From: Actinobacteria bacterium IMCC26256
Lineage (GTDB): Bacteria > Actinomycetota > Acidimicrobiia > IMCC26256
Direction: 5' to 3'
Assembly: GCA_001023575.1 (NCBI GenBank)
Contig: CP011489.1
Coordinates: forward strand, 1,859,001 to 1,923,000
DNA length: 64,000 bases
Below, piece after piece: positions 44,801 to 52,544 of this stretch. The position numbers and the translations under genes are program-made. Each line of letters opens with the position of its first letter. Positions within the stretch are counted from its first letter, which is position 1. Under the pieces are notes generated by a model. That model was not told the origin of the DNA. It ran no database searches and saw only the letters and a list, made by a program, of their open reading frames with translations.

Positions 44801-45679
44801 ATGTCAGATCATCGCGGCCATACCCACCACATAATCGATGCCCACTTAGCGCATGCAGCACGGATGCATGTAACGCGGCACACGCATGATGATTTTGTCG
44901 CCAGCCCTGTATCGACTACCGATCCAGCAAACGACCTCCTCGCTCATGCAGCGTTCCAGACCTCCTCTATCGACGCTCTCCTAAGGGGCTCCTTCGCTGG
45001 CGATCTCACACTCGATGAGTTACTCATACACGGAGACTTCGGACTTGGGACTGTGCAGGGCCTCGACGGCGAGTTGATAATCCTCGATGGTAAATGCTTT
45101 CAAGTGACCTCCGATGGAGTTGTTCGCATGCCTGCAGGCTCTATGCGTACACCATTCGCCGTTGTATGCATGTTTGCTCCACACGTCGTTGAGCCAATAG
45201 GCGCGTCTGGGTCGCTCCCCTCTCTTGTCTCTGAGATTGATCGAATCGCATCCGAGCATGCGCAGGACCTAGGCCCAGCACCCATACTTGCGGTGCGCGT
45301 TGATGGAAGCTTCAGCGAGATCGATCTGCGCAGCGTGCCAGGGCAGAGTGAGCCGTATCCACCCCTAAGCGAAGTTGTTGACCACCAAAGCGAGTGGCAG
45401 GTCATTGCAGAGCCCGGCACGAGCATCGATGGAACGCTCCTCGGCTTTCGTTTTCCACCAGAGGCTCAGGGCATAGAGGTGGCTGGGTACCACCTTCATT
45501 TCATCTCAGAGGATCGAAGCATTGGCGGCCATGTAACCGGTATCTCGATGCTCAGCGGACGACTACGCCTAGACGGCGCTACCGAGCTACACCTTGAGAT
45601 CCCCGAAGGGGTTGAGGTAGCAGAGGCCGATACCTCCGAAGAAACCGCAAAAGCGATACGAGCGGCCGAAGGCGGTTAG
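44801..45679 (+). CDS. Alpha-acetolactate decarboxylase-like protein with His-rich N-terminus
   Basis: 292 residues. The core matches AlsD/BudA: FQTSSIDALLRGSFAGDLTLDELLIHGDFGLGTVQGLDGELIILDG, AVRVDGSFSEIDLRSV and the zinc site GYHLHFISEDRSIGGHV (HxH plus H). The family converts 2-acetolactate to acetoin. The N-terminal 45 residues are an unusual addition with nine histidines (HRGHTHH, HLAHAARMHVTRHTH), which could bind metal; the ribosome site is weak, so a later start (44864) is possible. No acetolactate synthase gene is adjacent. The C-terminal tail is acidic. Confidence 0.82.
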   Translation: MSDHRGHTHHIIDAHLAHAARMHVTRHTHDDFVASPVSTTDPANDLLAHAAFQTSSIDALLRGSFAGDLTLDELLIHGDFGLGTVQGLDGELIILDGKCFQVTSDGVVRMPAGSMRTPFAVVCMFAPHVVEPIGASGSLPSLVSEIDRIASEHAQDLGPAPILAVRVDGSFSEIDLRSVPGQSEPYPPLSEVVDHQSEWQVIAEPGTSIDGTLLGFRFPPEAQGIEVAGYHLHFISEDRSIGGHVTGISMLSGRLRLDGATELHLEIPEGVEVAEADTSEETAKAIRAAEGG

Positions 45680-45694
45680 GCACCACAAGGGACT

Positions 45695-45728
45695 GCTCTA
45701 TTTAAGGGACAGCTCTATTTAAGGGACA
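45695..45728. repeat. 17-bp perfect tandem duplication across the protease stop
   Basis: gctctatttaagggaca is repeated twice head to tail (45695-45711, 45712-45728). The second copy contains the TAA stop of the minus-strand protease. It lies between two convergent genes. Same unit length and same relation to a stop codon as the aconitase duplication. Confidence 0.92.
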
Positions 45729-48019
45729 GTCCAAAACTTGCAGTCGGTTGCAGTGGTTGGAGCGTAGATCGCCGGGTTCCAAGTTGCACCGGTCTTGGTG
45801 ATTGCTGTTACACAGAACTTGAGAGTGTTTCCACTAACTGTAGCGATCGAACCCGAAGTAGAGGTTGCGATTCCTTTGCTTGATGTGCTCTGCGTCTTTG
45901 TAGAGAGAAGGACGTCTCCCTTGTACCAACTTCCAACCACTGATGCGCTGGAAATTAGAACTCCGGTTGCACTCTTCACTGTGATCGTGGCGGTCGCAGT
46001 GCTAGTAGTTGTGCTCTTGACGCCAGTGACCGTAAAGGCAGATATATCCATCGGCGTTGTGACGACGATCTTGATCGTCGCAGCAGCCGATTTGAGTCCA
46101 CGAGAATCTGTCACATAGAGAGTGGCTGTAAAGGTTCCCGCAGCGGTATATGTGAACGAAGGGTTCACAAGTGTGGAGGTAGTGGTACCGGTACCGAAGG
46201 TCCAGGCGTAAGTAATCGTTTGACCCTCAGGGTCAGTCGAGGTTGATCCATCAAAAGCAACTACCAATGGGAAGGTCCCAGCGGTCGGGGTTGCAGTTAC
46301 GCGTGCTGTAGGCGCAAGATTTGCAGTAACCGTTATCGGAATAGTCGCAACCGAGCTCTGGCCCAGCGGGTCTTTTACCGTCAACGTCGCAGTAAATGTG
46401 CCGGCCGTTGTGTATGTAAATGAGGGTTTCGCAAGGGTTGATGCAGTGGTACCGGTACCGAATGTCCAGGCATATGTAATTGCTCCGGACTCAGGGTCGC
46501 TAGAGGTTGAGCCATCAAAAGCAACGACAAGCGAGGCAAGCCCAGATGTGGGGGTTGCGGTTACGCGTGCAGTAGGTGCAAGGTTGACGGTCTGCGAGTA
46601 AGAAGCAGTAACCCTGTAGTTACCAACGCTTCCATAATCGGAGTAACCAGTTGATGCTGCAGTACCCGCACCGACTCCATCGACGGTGAGCGTGTAGAGC
46701 CCTGCGACAAGTGTCTGGGTAATAGATGCAGACATTCCAAATGCAACATCACCATTCGTTGTCCCCGAGAGTGGATCATTTGTCGCTACAACCGTTCCGG
46801 CATTGTTCTTTAGAGTGAGCTTGATATCGAGATCGGGGCTAGTCGCAGATGGGGTTGCATCGAAGGTTGCAGTACCCGCGGCAACATTAAAACTAAATAC
46901 GTCAACATCTGCAGCAGTGCTTATAACTCCATCAACTGTTGCCGGAGCTGTTGAGACATAGGTAGCAGTCGCAGTTGTGTTCCCATAATCATCGGTCTTG
47001 AGGGGCAAGCCATTAGCGCCCATCACCGTAAAATCGTCCTCCGTGTTATTGGCGCCTGTGTACTCGCCCTTGCTCCACTGAGTAATTGGAACGTAGTAAC
47101 TAGCGCCCATGATCGGCGCCCAGCTCCCCTGGCCTTGGTAGTAGCCGGCGGTAGCGGTGCCATCATGACTCAGCCCTACGTTGTGCCCAACTTCGTGAGC
47201 AGTCGCCTCGGCTACATACTTAGGGTTATCGGTTACGCCGTTCTGAAAAATCAATGCCGGCTGGTAATAGTCATGGTTGGTTCCGGTGAGGCCATAAACG
47301 CCTACATATGCGATCCCACCACAGTTGCTACTGCACGTCGATTGATAGAGAGTGGTGCCGTTCGCACAGTTTGTGGTGCTCTTGGTAATTACAGCCCGAG
47401 CTCCGTAATTGACATCAGTCGTTGTGTCACGGGAGAGATTGGCCGCAGTTGGCTCCTCAGTCGTTACATCTACGTTGAACGGGGCGTAGTCCTCAGCTAC
47501 TCGACGCCACACGCTCTGGATATTTGCCAGCTCACTCGATGTGAAGGTTGTGCCGTCGGCATCACTCGAATATGGATCGGCATAACAGTCTCCGCCGGCA
47601 CTTGCGTTCCATGCAGTACCCGAGAGCATGTGTCCGTTGAAGTCGAGATAAATAAGGCGGGTCGCGCCAGGGAGGCTATGCAACAAGAAGGTATTGGCAT
47701 CTGGGTAAGTTGGATCAAGCGTGCTCGACTTCGTTGGCAGCACTGCTGATTGGGGAACAGCCGCATCTAGATATAGGAGTCGATCGTCCCCATCGACGCG
47801 CAGAGCTTTGTCTTTAGAGAACTCGCCACGCAGTTTGGCCTCACTCATTCCATTACGCGCTGCAATAGTTGGGAGCCTCGAACCTAGGTGGCTAATGGCA
47901 GACTTCCCAGACCATCTCTGCGCAGGACCAGGGATCGACTCTGCGGGAGTCGCTGCGGCAACAAGCCCAAGAAGCGATACGACAGCAGTCGTAGCTAGTG
48001 CTCGATTAAATCTGCTCAT
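45719..48019 (-). CDS. Secreted zinc metalloprotease with PKD domains
   Basis: 766 residues. A signal peptide (MSRFNRALATTAVVSLLGLVAAATPAES) leads to a propeptide-like region and a metzincin-type catalytic domain with zinc motif TAHEVGHNVGLSHDGT (HExxHxxGxxH). A β-rich domain follows (PATVDGVISTAADVDVFSFNVAAGTATF, pre-peptidase C-like), then two PKD domains (APTARVTATPTSG...VAFDGSTSSDPESGAITYAWTFG, and a second close copy) and a C-terminal Ig-like domain with two cysteines. Exported and probably degrades protein outside the cell. No LPxTG-type anchor is seen. Confidence 0.9.
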   Translation of the reverse strand: MSRFNRALATTAVVSLLGLVAAATPAESIPGPAQRWSGKSAISHLGSRLPTIAARNGMSEAKLRGEFSKDKALRVDGDDRLLYLDAAVPQSAVLPTKSSTLDPTYPDANTFLLHSLPGATRLIYLDFNGHMLSGTAWNASAGGDCYADPYSSDADGTTFTSSELANIQSVWRRVAEDYAPFNVDVTTEEPTAANLSRDTTTDVNYGARAVITKSTTNCANGTTLYQSTCSSNCGGIAYVGVYGLTGTNHDYYQPALIFQNGVTDNPKYVAEATAHEVGHNVGLSHDGTATAGYYQGQGSWAPIMGASYYVPITQWSKGEYTGANNTEDDFTVMGANGLPLKTDDYGNTTATATYVSTAPATVDGVISTAADVDVFSFNVAAGTATFDATPSATSPDLDIKLTLKNNAGTVVATNDPLSGTTNGDVAFGMSASITQTLVAGLYTLTVDGVGAGTAASTGYSDYGSVGNYRVTASYSQTVNLAPTARVTATPTSGLASLVVAFDGSTSSDPESGAITYAWTFGTGTTASTLAKPSFTYTTAGTFTATLTVKDPLGQSSVATIPITVTANLAPTARVTATPTAGTFPLVVAFDGSTSTDPEGQTITYAWTFGTGTTTSTLVNPSFTYTAAGTFTATLYVTDSRGLKSAAATIKIVVTTPMDISAFTVTGVKSTTTSTATATITVKSATGVLISSASVVGSWYKGDVLLSTKTQSTSSKGIATSTSGSIATVSGNTLKFCVTAITKTGATWNPAIYAPTTATDCKFWTVP

Positions 48020-48065
48020 TATGTCTGGCCCTCTCGGAGTTTTTCTCTGATACCGCCTAGCGGAT

Positions 48066-48269
48066 TCAAGTGCGATTCGGCTGAACCGGCACTCGTCCAG
48101 AACTCCAATCCACAGAACCGTTAGGCGCTATAAATTCTCTAACAAATGGCAGCATAAGCGGCCACTCAATGGGTTCATTCTGCCACGGAAAGAAAGGTAA
48201 CTCAACTCCTAATACTCTCGATATTTGATAATTCAGGGGCTCAAAATGAGGCAAAGAGCCCAGAGACAA
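48066..48269 (-). other. Possible small gene or gene remnant
   Basis: An open frame of 67 codons with protein-like content (FEPLNYQISRVLGVELPFF, EWPLMLPFVREFIAPNGSV, ending PVQPNRT). The only in-frame start is a TTG without a ribosome site, and a stop lies 11 codons further up. It could be the 3' remnant of a lost gene. The rest of the 495-base gap (48020-48514) holds only the S-box-like leader. Confidence 0.3.
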
Positions 48270-48405
48270 GGGAGTTTCGGGAGAGTCTGATCCGTCCGTC
48301 TAGTGAGGGCTGGAATAAAGACGGGCTCCAAGCGGTTAGACCGTGTGCAGGCCCGGCCTCATAAATAATTGAGGCCTGGTCATGCGCCAAAAAACCAGAA
48401 GACAG

Positions 48406-48502
48406 CATCCAGAAGACCCTGAGAGACCCGGCTCTGTGAAGGGCTGGCAACCGATCTCCGCCCTCGGGCGAGGCCACGGTGCCAATGCCGGGAACGATGA
48501 AT
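48406..48502 (+). ncRNA. S-box (SAM-I / SAM-IV-like) riboswitch candidate, copy 1
   Basis: Leader ending 12 bases before the start of the gene at 48515. It carries the core words of the S-box fold in the right order: a stem CCGGCTC-TGTGAA-GGGCTGG, then GGCAACC, a GC-rich hairpin (CGCCCTCGGGCG), then GGTGCCAAT and GCCGGG. CATC at 48406-48409 can pair with GATG at 48496-48499 as P1. The ribosome site AGGAGAGG follows P1 directly, which suggests translational control. Bases 48418-48502 are identical to the second copy at 50033-50117. Assignment to SAM is by motif only. Confidence 0.6.
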
Positions 48503-48514
48503 GAGGAGAGGCAA

Positions 48515-49075
48515 ATGAGTAAACCCGCCAGTAAGGCCGCTATTAAACCGCTCAATAAACCTACCGGTGCAGCGCGCGCTGCTGTCAAGAAGACCGGCTT
48601 CACGACAAAGAAGCCCGCAGCAAGTAGGGGCCGGCGCAAGGAACTCGGTGACGAGGGGTTTGTTCCACTCCCCCCTCGCGTCTCGACCACATGCCAGCGA
48701 TACCGCAACGGACACAACGTTCATTTTATGGTTGTGATGGGCAATATTCGACACCACAAGAGCAAGCCATGCAAGGTGCTCTCAGTCGCAGATGACGGAA
48801 CCGTGGTCGTGAAAATCGGTCGCAAGACCCTCACTCTCTGGTCCCACGACCCCACTTTTCTGAGTAAATGCGTTGGGCCAAATGGAGCTGAATCGTGGTG
48901 GTACGAGTCACGAATTTTAATGGTTCAGGGGCCCGATGGCATGAGCAGGGGCTTTCAACTCGGCGAAGAGCCATCCGAGTGCACCTATATAGAGGAGCCG
49001 ACGTTCAACGAGAAGTACTACGGAATTCGACGCGAGGACGACCCGGCCGAAGACGACCCGGACAACTGGGCTTAA
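48515..49075 (+). CDS. Unknown protein, one GHxV/DDGT/HDP domain, basic N-terminus
   Basis: 186 residues. The first 45 are Lys/Ala/Pro-rich (KPASKAAIKPLNKP, VKKTGFTTKK) and look unstructured and possibly nucleic-acid binding. Then a β-rich domain of about 95 residues: GHNVHFMV, CKVLSVADDGTVVVKIGRK, TLTLWSHDP. The same pattern occurs twice in the protein encoded at 50131, so these are paralogues. The tail is acidic. The ATG at 48515 has an excellent GAGGAGAGG ribosome site directly behind the S-box-like leader. I recognise no known family. Confidence 0.7.
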   Translation: MSKPASKAAIKPLNKPTGAARAAVKKTGFTTKKPAASRGRRKELGDEGFVPLPPRVSTTCQRYRNGHNVHFMVVMGNIRHHKSKPCKVLSVADDGTVVVKIGRKTLTLWSHDPTFLSKCVGPNGAESWWYESRILMVQGPDGMSRGFQLGEEPSECTYIEEPTFNEKYYGIRREDDPAEDDPDNWA

Positions 49076-49097
49076 TTGCGTATTTAAGTTAAAAAAC

Positions 49098-49865
49098 TCA
49101 GCGATTAATTTTGCCGACAATTCGAGGCATAGCGATCCGAACATCGACACCCGGGGACCACCGAGCAATCGGCGTGCCGGTCGGAAGTGGCAATCCTGCG
49201 GCGCTCAGAAGAGACTCGTCACAGTGAAGCACCTCGGCTTCATGTATTGGCCACGCGTCATGGTGGATATTCGCCCAGAGTCTGCGCGAACCAAATACCG
49301 ATCCAAGTGCCCACCGTGCTGTTAGAAAATGGTCAAGCTCCGTGAGTTCACTCGTTAAGAGTTCTCTCCCAACGCGCACCGTTACCGAACTCGATGCTTC
49401 ACCACGCGGCCACTTGCGACGCGATGTATAGGTACGAATCTGCGCATCTCCATCGGCTTGCTCACTCATCGTCATTGACGACCAGCAGTACGGAAGACCA
49501 TAAGTAACTCTCGCCACCAAAGCTGGCAGCATGCGCGATACGTCGAGACTGAAGAACCACACTCCCCTCCTGCCGTTTTCGTCGCGAATATAAGTTCGCA
49601 CATTGGTCTCAGGGAAGGTCGATAGTGGACCAAAGGAGGGTGTATGCGGTACTCGAATACGCCGCATGTGAAATGGAATCAAGCCAACCCATGCAGCGCC
49701 ATCAAACGTGTCAACGGTAAAACCACTAGGCAGGAACGCTTGGATGACTGAGGGCTCATACCGCCAATGCAGTGCGGTGAGGTTGTACCAACCCTGGAGC
49801 ATGACCGGTCGCCTTACCTCAACGGTAGGTTCGATCGAGATCGGTTCGGGTTCTGTGGTCGTCAC
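49098..49865 (-). CDS. DUF2071 (YqjF-like) protein
   Basis: 255 residues. The sequence follows the DUF2071 family: VMLQGWYNLTALHWRYEPSVIQAFLPSGFTVDTFDGAAWVGLIPFHM, then FPETNVRTYIRDENGRRGVWFFSLDVSRMLPALVARVTYGLPY, and a C-terminal HDAWPIHEAEVLHCDESLL. The fold is acetoacetate-decarboxylase-like, but the function is not established. It lies on the minus strand between the two leader-controlled paralogues and is not obviously related to them. Confidence 0.85.
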   Translation of the reverse strand: MTTTEPEPISIEPTVEVRRPVMLQGWYNLTALHWRYEPSVIQAFLPSGFTVDTFDGAAWVGLIPFHMRRIRVPHTPSFGPLSTFPETNVRTYIRDENGRRGVWFFSLDVSRMLPALVARVTYGLPYCWSSMTMSEQADGDAQIRTYTSRRKWPRGEASSSVTVRVGRELLTSELTELDHFLTARWALGSVFGSRRLWANIHHDAWPIHEAEVLHCDESLLSAAGLPLPTGTPIARWSPGVDVRIAMPRIVGKINR

Positions 49866-49969
49866 CTAAGCCCCTTATGAAGAGTTATTTGAATATCCAA
49901 CCAGAAAACTTTCGATGAATGGGAATACTTGAGGATCTTGTTTCGTTTCATGCTCCAAGAGGCGACCAT

Positions 49970-50000
49970 TCAAGAGCGTTTTTGGTCAAGAGCGTTTTTG
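49970..50000. repeat. 15-bp tandem repeat, period 16
   Basis: tcaagagcgtttttg occurs at 49970-49984 and 49986-50000, with one G between, followed by a partial third start (ttcaag). It lies just upstream of the second S-box-like leader, so it may sit in or near that gene's promoter. Confidence 0.85.
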
Positions 50001-50021
50001 TTCAAGTCTTGAAAACCAATC

Positions 50022-50117
50022 CATCAGGAAGTCCTGAGAGACCCGGCTCTGTGAAGGGCTGGCAACCGATCTCCGCCCTCGGGCGAGGCCACGGTGCCAA
50101 TGCCGGGAACGATGAAT
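50022..50117 (+). ncRNA. S-box (SAM-I / SAM-IV-like) riboswitch candidate, copy 2
   Basis: Second copy of the leader. Bases 50033-50117 are identical over 85 positions to copy 1, including GGCAACC, the GC-rich hairpin and GGTGCCAAT. Upstream of the identical block the sequences differ, but both keep a CATC (here 50022-50025) able to pair with GATG (50111-50114). The ribosome site TAGGAGA follows at once and the ATG is at 50131. The downstream proteins have diverged far more than the leader. Confidence 0.6.
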
Positions 50118-50130
50118 TAGGAGAACAGGC

Positions 50131-51270
50131 ATGAGCAACGCTTTTACGCCCCACACCCCCAGACGCGCCTTTATCTGCGGGTTTACACCTGGGCATCTAG
50201 TGCACCCGCATCAACTGATCACCGAACTGAAGAGCGGCAGCAGTATTCAGGCGCGCATCCTCTCAGTCTCGGATGATGGCACCATCGAATTAGGCAGCAG
50301 TGATGGTTCCATAACAACCGTTTGGAACCACGACCCCGAGCGAGCACGCTCGCTCTGGGGCGCAGAGGAAACCCCTCTCGTCTCGTTATTAGGAGACTCG
50401 CTATTAGCAATCGGTGAAGGATGCCTATCGGTCACAAAAATCCCGACGCAGTGCTGGGGGGTTGACGCGAGTGAAAACTCTCAGCACCCTGCATGGCTTG
50501 GCTCGGAGTCTCATCAATGGGTTCCCGACCCCGAATCGTATTATCCGAGCGATGGGAGCATAGGCCCCCCTTATTGCGGATGTGCTCCGGGGCATCGGGT
50601 TTCGTTGAAACGTCTTGATCGCGCTCTGAAGGCTGGCCCTGGGCAACGCGGCGATGTGCTTGAGATTACCGATACTGGGCGGGTCGTTCTTGGGCTCGGA
50701 GGACGAGAAATGGTCCTGCATAATCACAATCCGAAGAGGATGAGCAGCGCACTCCACACATATCGCAACCCTCTTGATAGAGAGTACCCGCTCGACTATG
50801 GAGACCATCCGGAGGCTTCGCTACTAGATAGGGATGTGCTGCGCATTGGCCATTTTTATTTCTGGACTACTTATGAACCTCGAGCACTGTGCTCGTACGA
50901 CTACACAGAAGAACATTACGAAGGAATGAGGCGCGTGTTATCGCGCAACGGAGCAAGACCGCCTAAATACCCTTCGCAGGAAGATCTGAGTATTCCCGGC
51001 TTCACTTATGAGATCGTCCGGAGCGGCGTCGCGGAAGAACGATTCCGATTAACAGCGAGTCTTCAAGAAGAGAGGAGTGTAGGGGGTACCTATATTCCAA
51101 TCGGATTGCAGCCCTCAAGCCCCGAGTGGGGAAGTGAGGAACATGTCGAGAGGATATATAACGCTCTCGTATCCTCGTTGAGCAAAACGGAAGAGCAACC
51201 AACGTATGAGCTAACGCCAGATCAGGTTGCAGAGAAATTTATTACCTCACTATATGGAGAGACGAGATAA
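50131..51270 (+). CDS. Unknown protein with two GHxV/DDGT/HDP domains
   Basis: 379 residues, no signal or membrane segment. Domain 1 (about 12-105): FTPGHLVHPHQL, ARILSVSDDGTIELG, TTVWNHDPERA. Domain 2 (about 148-255): CAPGHRVSLKRLDRAL, GDVLEITDTGRVVLGLG, MVLHNHNPKRM. Each seems to be a small β-barrel. A C-terminal region (SYDYTEEHYEGMRR to DQVAEKFITSLYGE) is more helical. It is paralogous to the 48515 gene with an extra domain. The ATG has AGGAGA seven bases upstream. It is coupled to a small acidic gene. No function can be assigned. Confidence 0.7.
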   Translation: MSNAFTPHTPRRAFICGFTPGHLVHPHQLITELKSGSSIQARILSVSDDGTIELGSSDGSITTVWNHDPERARSLWGAEETPLVSLLGDSLLAIGEGCLSVTKIPTQCWGVDASENSQHPAWLGSESHQWVPDPESYYPSDGSIGPPYCGCAPGHRVSLKRLDRALKAGPGQRGDVLEITDTGRVVLGLGGREMVLHNHNPKRMSSALHTYRNPLDREYPLDYGDHPEASLLDRDVLRIGHFYFWTTYEPRALCSYDYTEEHYEGMRRVLSRNGARPPKYPSQEDLSIPGFTYEIVRSGVAEERFRLTASLQEERSVGGTYIPIGLQPSSPEWGSEEHVERIYNALVSSLSKTEEQPTYELTPDQVAEKFITSLYGETR

Positions 51271-51548
51271 TGGAGGAGATAAAGGAATCAGAGGGTTTTC
51301 TGGACCCTTATAAAGAAGGCAGCGGCTACTCCGAAGAGGCGGTCGCTTCTATGCGGGCAGAGATGCAGGAACTAGCCGATGTCGTCAATGACGAAGAGAG
51401 TTGGCCTGCTTGGATTGACGCCCAAATCGGTACGGGGATGACTCCCGAAGAGGAGAAGCGTTCGCGTTCGCGGTGGCTTTCATTTTTAGAGGACGAACGA
51501 GATCACCCGTTTATGACAGACCTCGATACATCGCCCGAGTTCTGGTGA
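51270..51548 (+). CDS. Small acidic protein coupled to the two-domain orphan
   Basis: 92 residues, strongly acidic, rich in Glu and Asp, with Trp near the end (DLDTSPEFW). Predicted mainly helical (SEEAVASMRAEMQELADVVND, TPEEEKRSRSRWLSFLEDE). The ATG overlaps the previous stop as TAATG, with no gap, so it should be made together with the upstream protein under the same leader. It may be a partner or antagonist, which is inference. No known family recognised. Confidence 0.65.
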   Translation: MEEIKESEGFLDPYKEGSGYSEEAVASMRAEMQELADVVNDEESWPAWIDAQIGTGMTPEEEKRSRSRWLSFLEDERDHPFMTDLDTSPEFW

Positions 51549-51552
51549 GCCG

Positions 51553-52068
51553 TTACCCTTTATAAATAAGGTTCGGAAGGCTCGGGTCGAGAATCTTCGC
51601 TGCGTGGTTCATAGCGATCGGCAGGCCAGTCGGATCCAGTAATCCGATCTGCGCAAGCAACGAGGCTTGGTCCCAGTAGATGTGCTCATGGGTGACCTTT
51701 CCATCTACCACGCCGACGATTACAACCATCGCAATCTCAACCTTCATGTTCGTCGGCTCTACTCCTGGGAGTATCCAATCAAGAACCTCCGTGTGGGTAA
51801 AGCGCACAACATCTTCATTAATGACCTGTGTCTCACCAACAGTCTGGGAGATGTTGATGATCTCTCCATCGGGAGGGAGGAACCTGCCTATGAAGTGATT
51901 CTGATACCACTCTCGTACCGCAACGCTCCCGAACCCACCTGCAAGGGTTGGAGCAACCGTTAGATGAGGCTCGTCTGCCATTGTCTCCATTGTGCGGTCA
52001 AGATCACAGTCGATCTCGGCCTGAATATGCTCGGCTACTACCTCATCTATCGGTCGTTTGTCTCCCAT
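51553..52068 (-). CDS. NTF2/SnoaL-like protein
   Basis: 171 residues with an α+β barrel pattern of the SnoaL / ester cyclase group: VAEHIQAEIDCDLDRTMETMADEPHLTVAP, GGFGSVAVREWYQNHFIGRF, VVRFTHTEVLDWILPG, VVIVGVVDGKVTHEHIYWDQASLLAQIGLLDP. The pocket would bind a small hydrophobic ligand. The ATG at 52068 overlaps the TGA of an acyl-CoA dehydrogenase remnant (TGATG), so it was the second gene of an operon whose first gene is now interrupted. A longer in-frame start would run into that remnant and beyond the junction. Confidence 0.75.
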   Translation of the reverse strand: MGDKRPIDEVVAEHIQAEIDCDLDRTMETMADEPHLTVAPTLAGGFGSVAVREWYQNHFIGRFLPPDGEIINISQTVGETQVINEDVVRFTHTEVLDWILPGVEPTNMKVEIAMVVIVGVVDGKVTHEHIYWDQASLLAQIGLLDPTGLPIAMNHAAKILDPSLPNLIYKG

Positions 52069-52154
52069 CACGCCATGAGGATACCTGAGATGGCGCGTGC
52101 GACTACCAAGCACTGGATTTCCGAGGTCCCCTCGAAGATCGTGTAGATCTTCAG
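52068..52154 (-). pseudogene. 3' end of an acyl-CoA dehydrogenase gene, cut by an insertion
   Basis: Twenty-eight codons and a stop. They read KIYTIFEGTSEIQ followed by VVARAISGILMA, the unmistakable C-terminus of an acyl-CoA dehydrogenase (the FEGTxEIQ FAD-contact motif). Upstream of LKIY the frame stays open but no longer resembles the family, and the integrase cluster starts within 150 bases. The 5' part of the gene should lie beyond the right end of the element, outside this window. Its TGA overlaps the ATG of the NTF2-like gene. Confidence 0.8.
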
Positions 52155-52286
52155 CGAAGGCCCGGAATCCCCTGTAACTATGCGGGGAACCGCGCCGGAA
52201 CTGTGTCAGCGCGTAACAGTTTTCGTTCACTCGTGGCCGCCGGAGGCAGCGATTGCGTGGCGCGATGACACGGGCACCGTGTGGCT

Positions 52287-52544
52287 ATGACCATACACAT
52301 CGCACCCAGCCCATCGCCCACATGGACCATGGAGGACATCGCCGCGTACTACCGGCGCTCACTGCGCCAGACGCGCCGCATCGTCACCGCGGACGGCTTC
52401 CCTCCCCCACTGCTCGGCGACAACCGACGTTGGTCCTCGGCCAAGGTCCGCTCTTGGGCCGAGGGCACCGACGTCGACGCCCATGTACTGCGGGCCTCCG
52501 TACCCCGCGGTGCTCGCATGGTCCGGCGAGGGAGTGCTCCATGA
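52287..52544 (+). CDS. Excisionase-like MerR/AlpA-type HTH protein
   Basis: 85 residues. The central part WTMEDIAAYYRRSLRQTRRIVTADGFPPPLLGDNRRWSSAKVRSWA is a winged-helix of the AlpA/excisionase kind: helix, turn, recognition helix, then the FPxP...RRW wing. Its stop overlaps the integrase ATG (ATGA), the usual xis-int order. It would bind near the attachment site to direct excision. The start could be the ATG at 52287 or the GTG two codons upstream. The tail is basic. Confidence 0.8.
   Translation: MTIHIAPSPSPTWTMEDIAAYYRRSLRQTRRIVTADGFPPPLLGDNRRWSSAKVRSWAEGTDVDAHVLRASVPRGARMVRRGSAP

Noticed and set aside
48406-48502. Reading the repeated leader as an insertion-sequence end or MITE
   Set aside because: Both copies are in the same orientation and at the same distance from a ribosome site and start codon, without terminal inverted repeats or target duplications.
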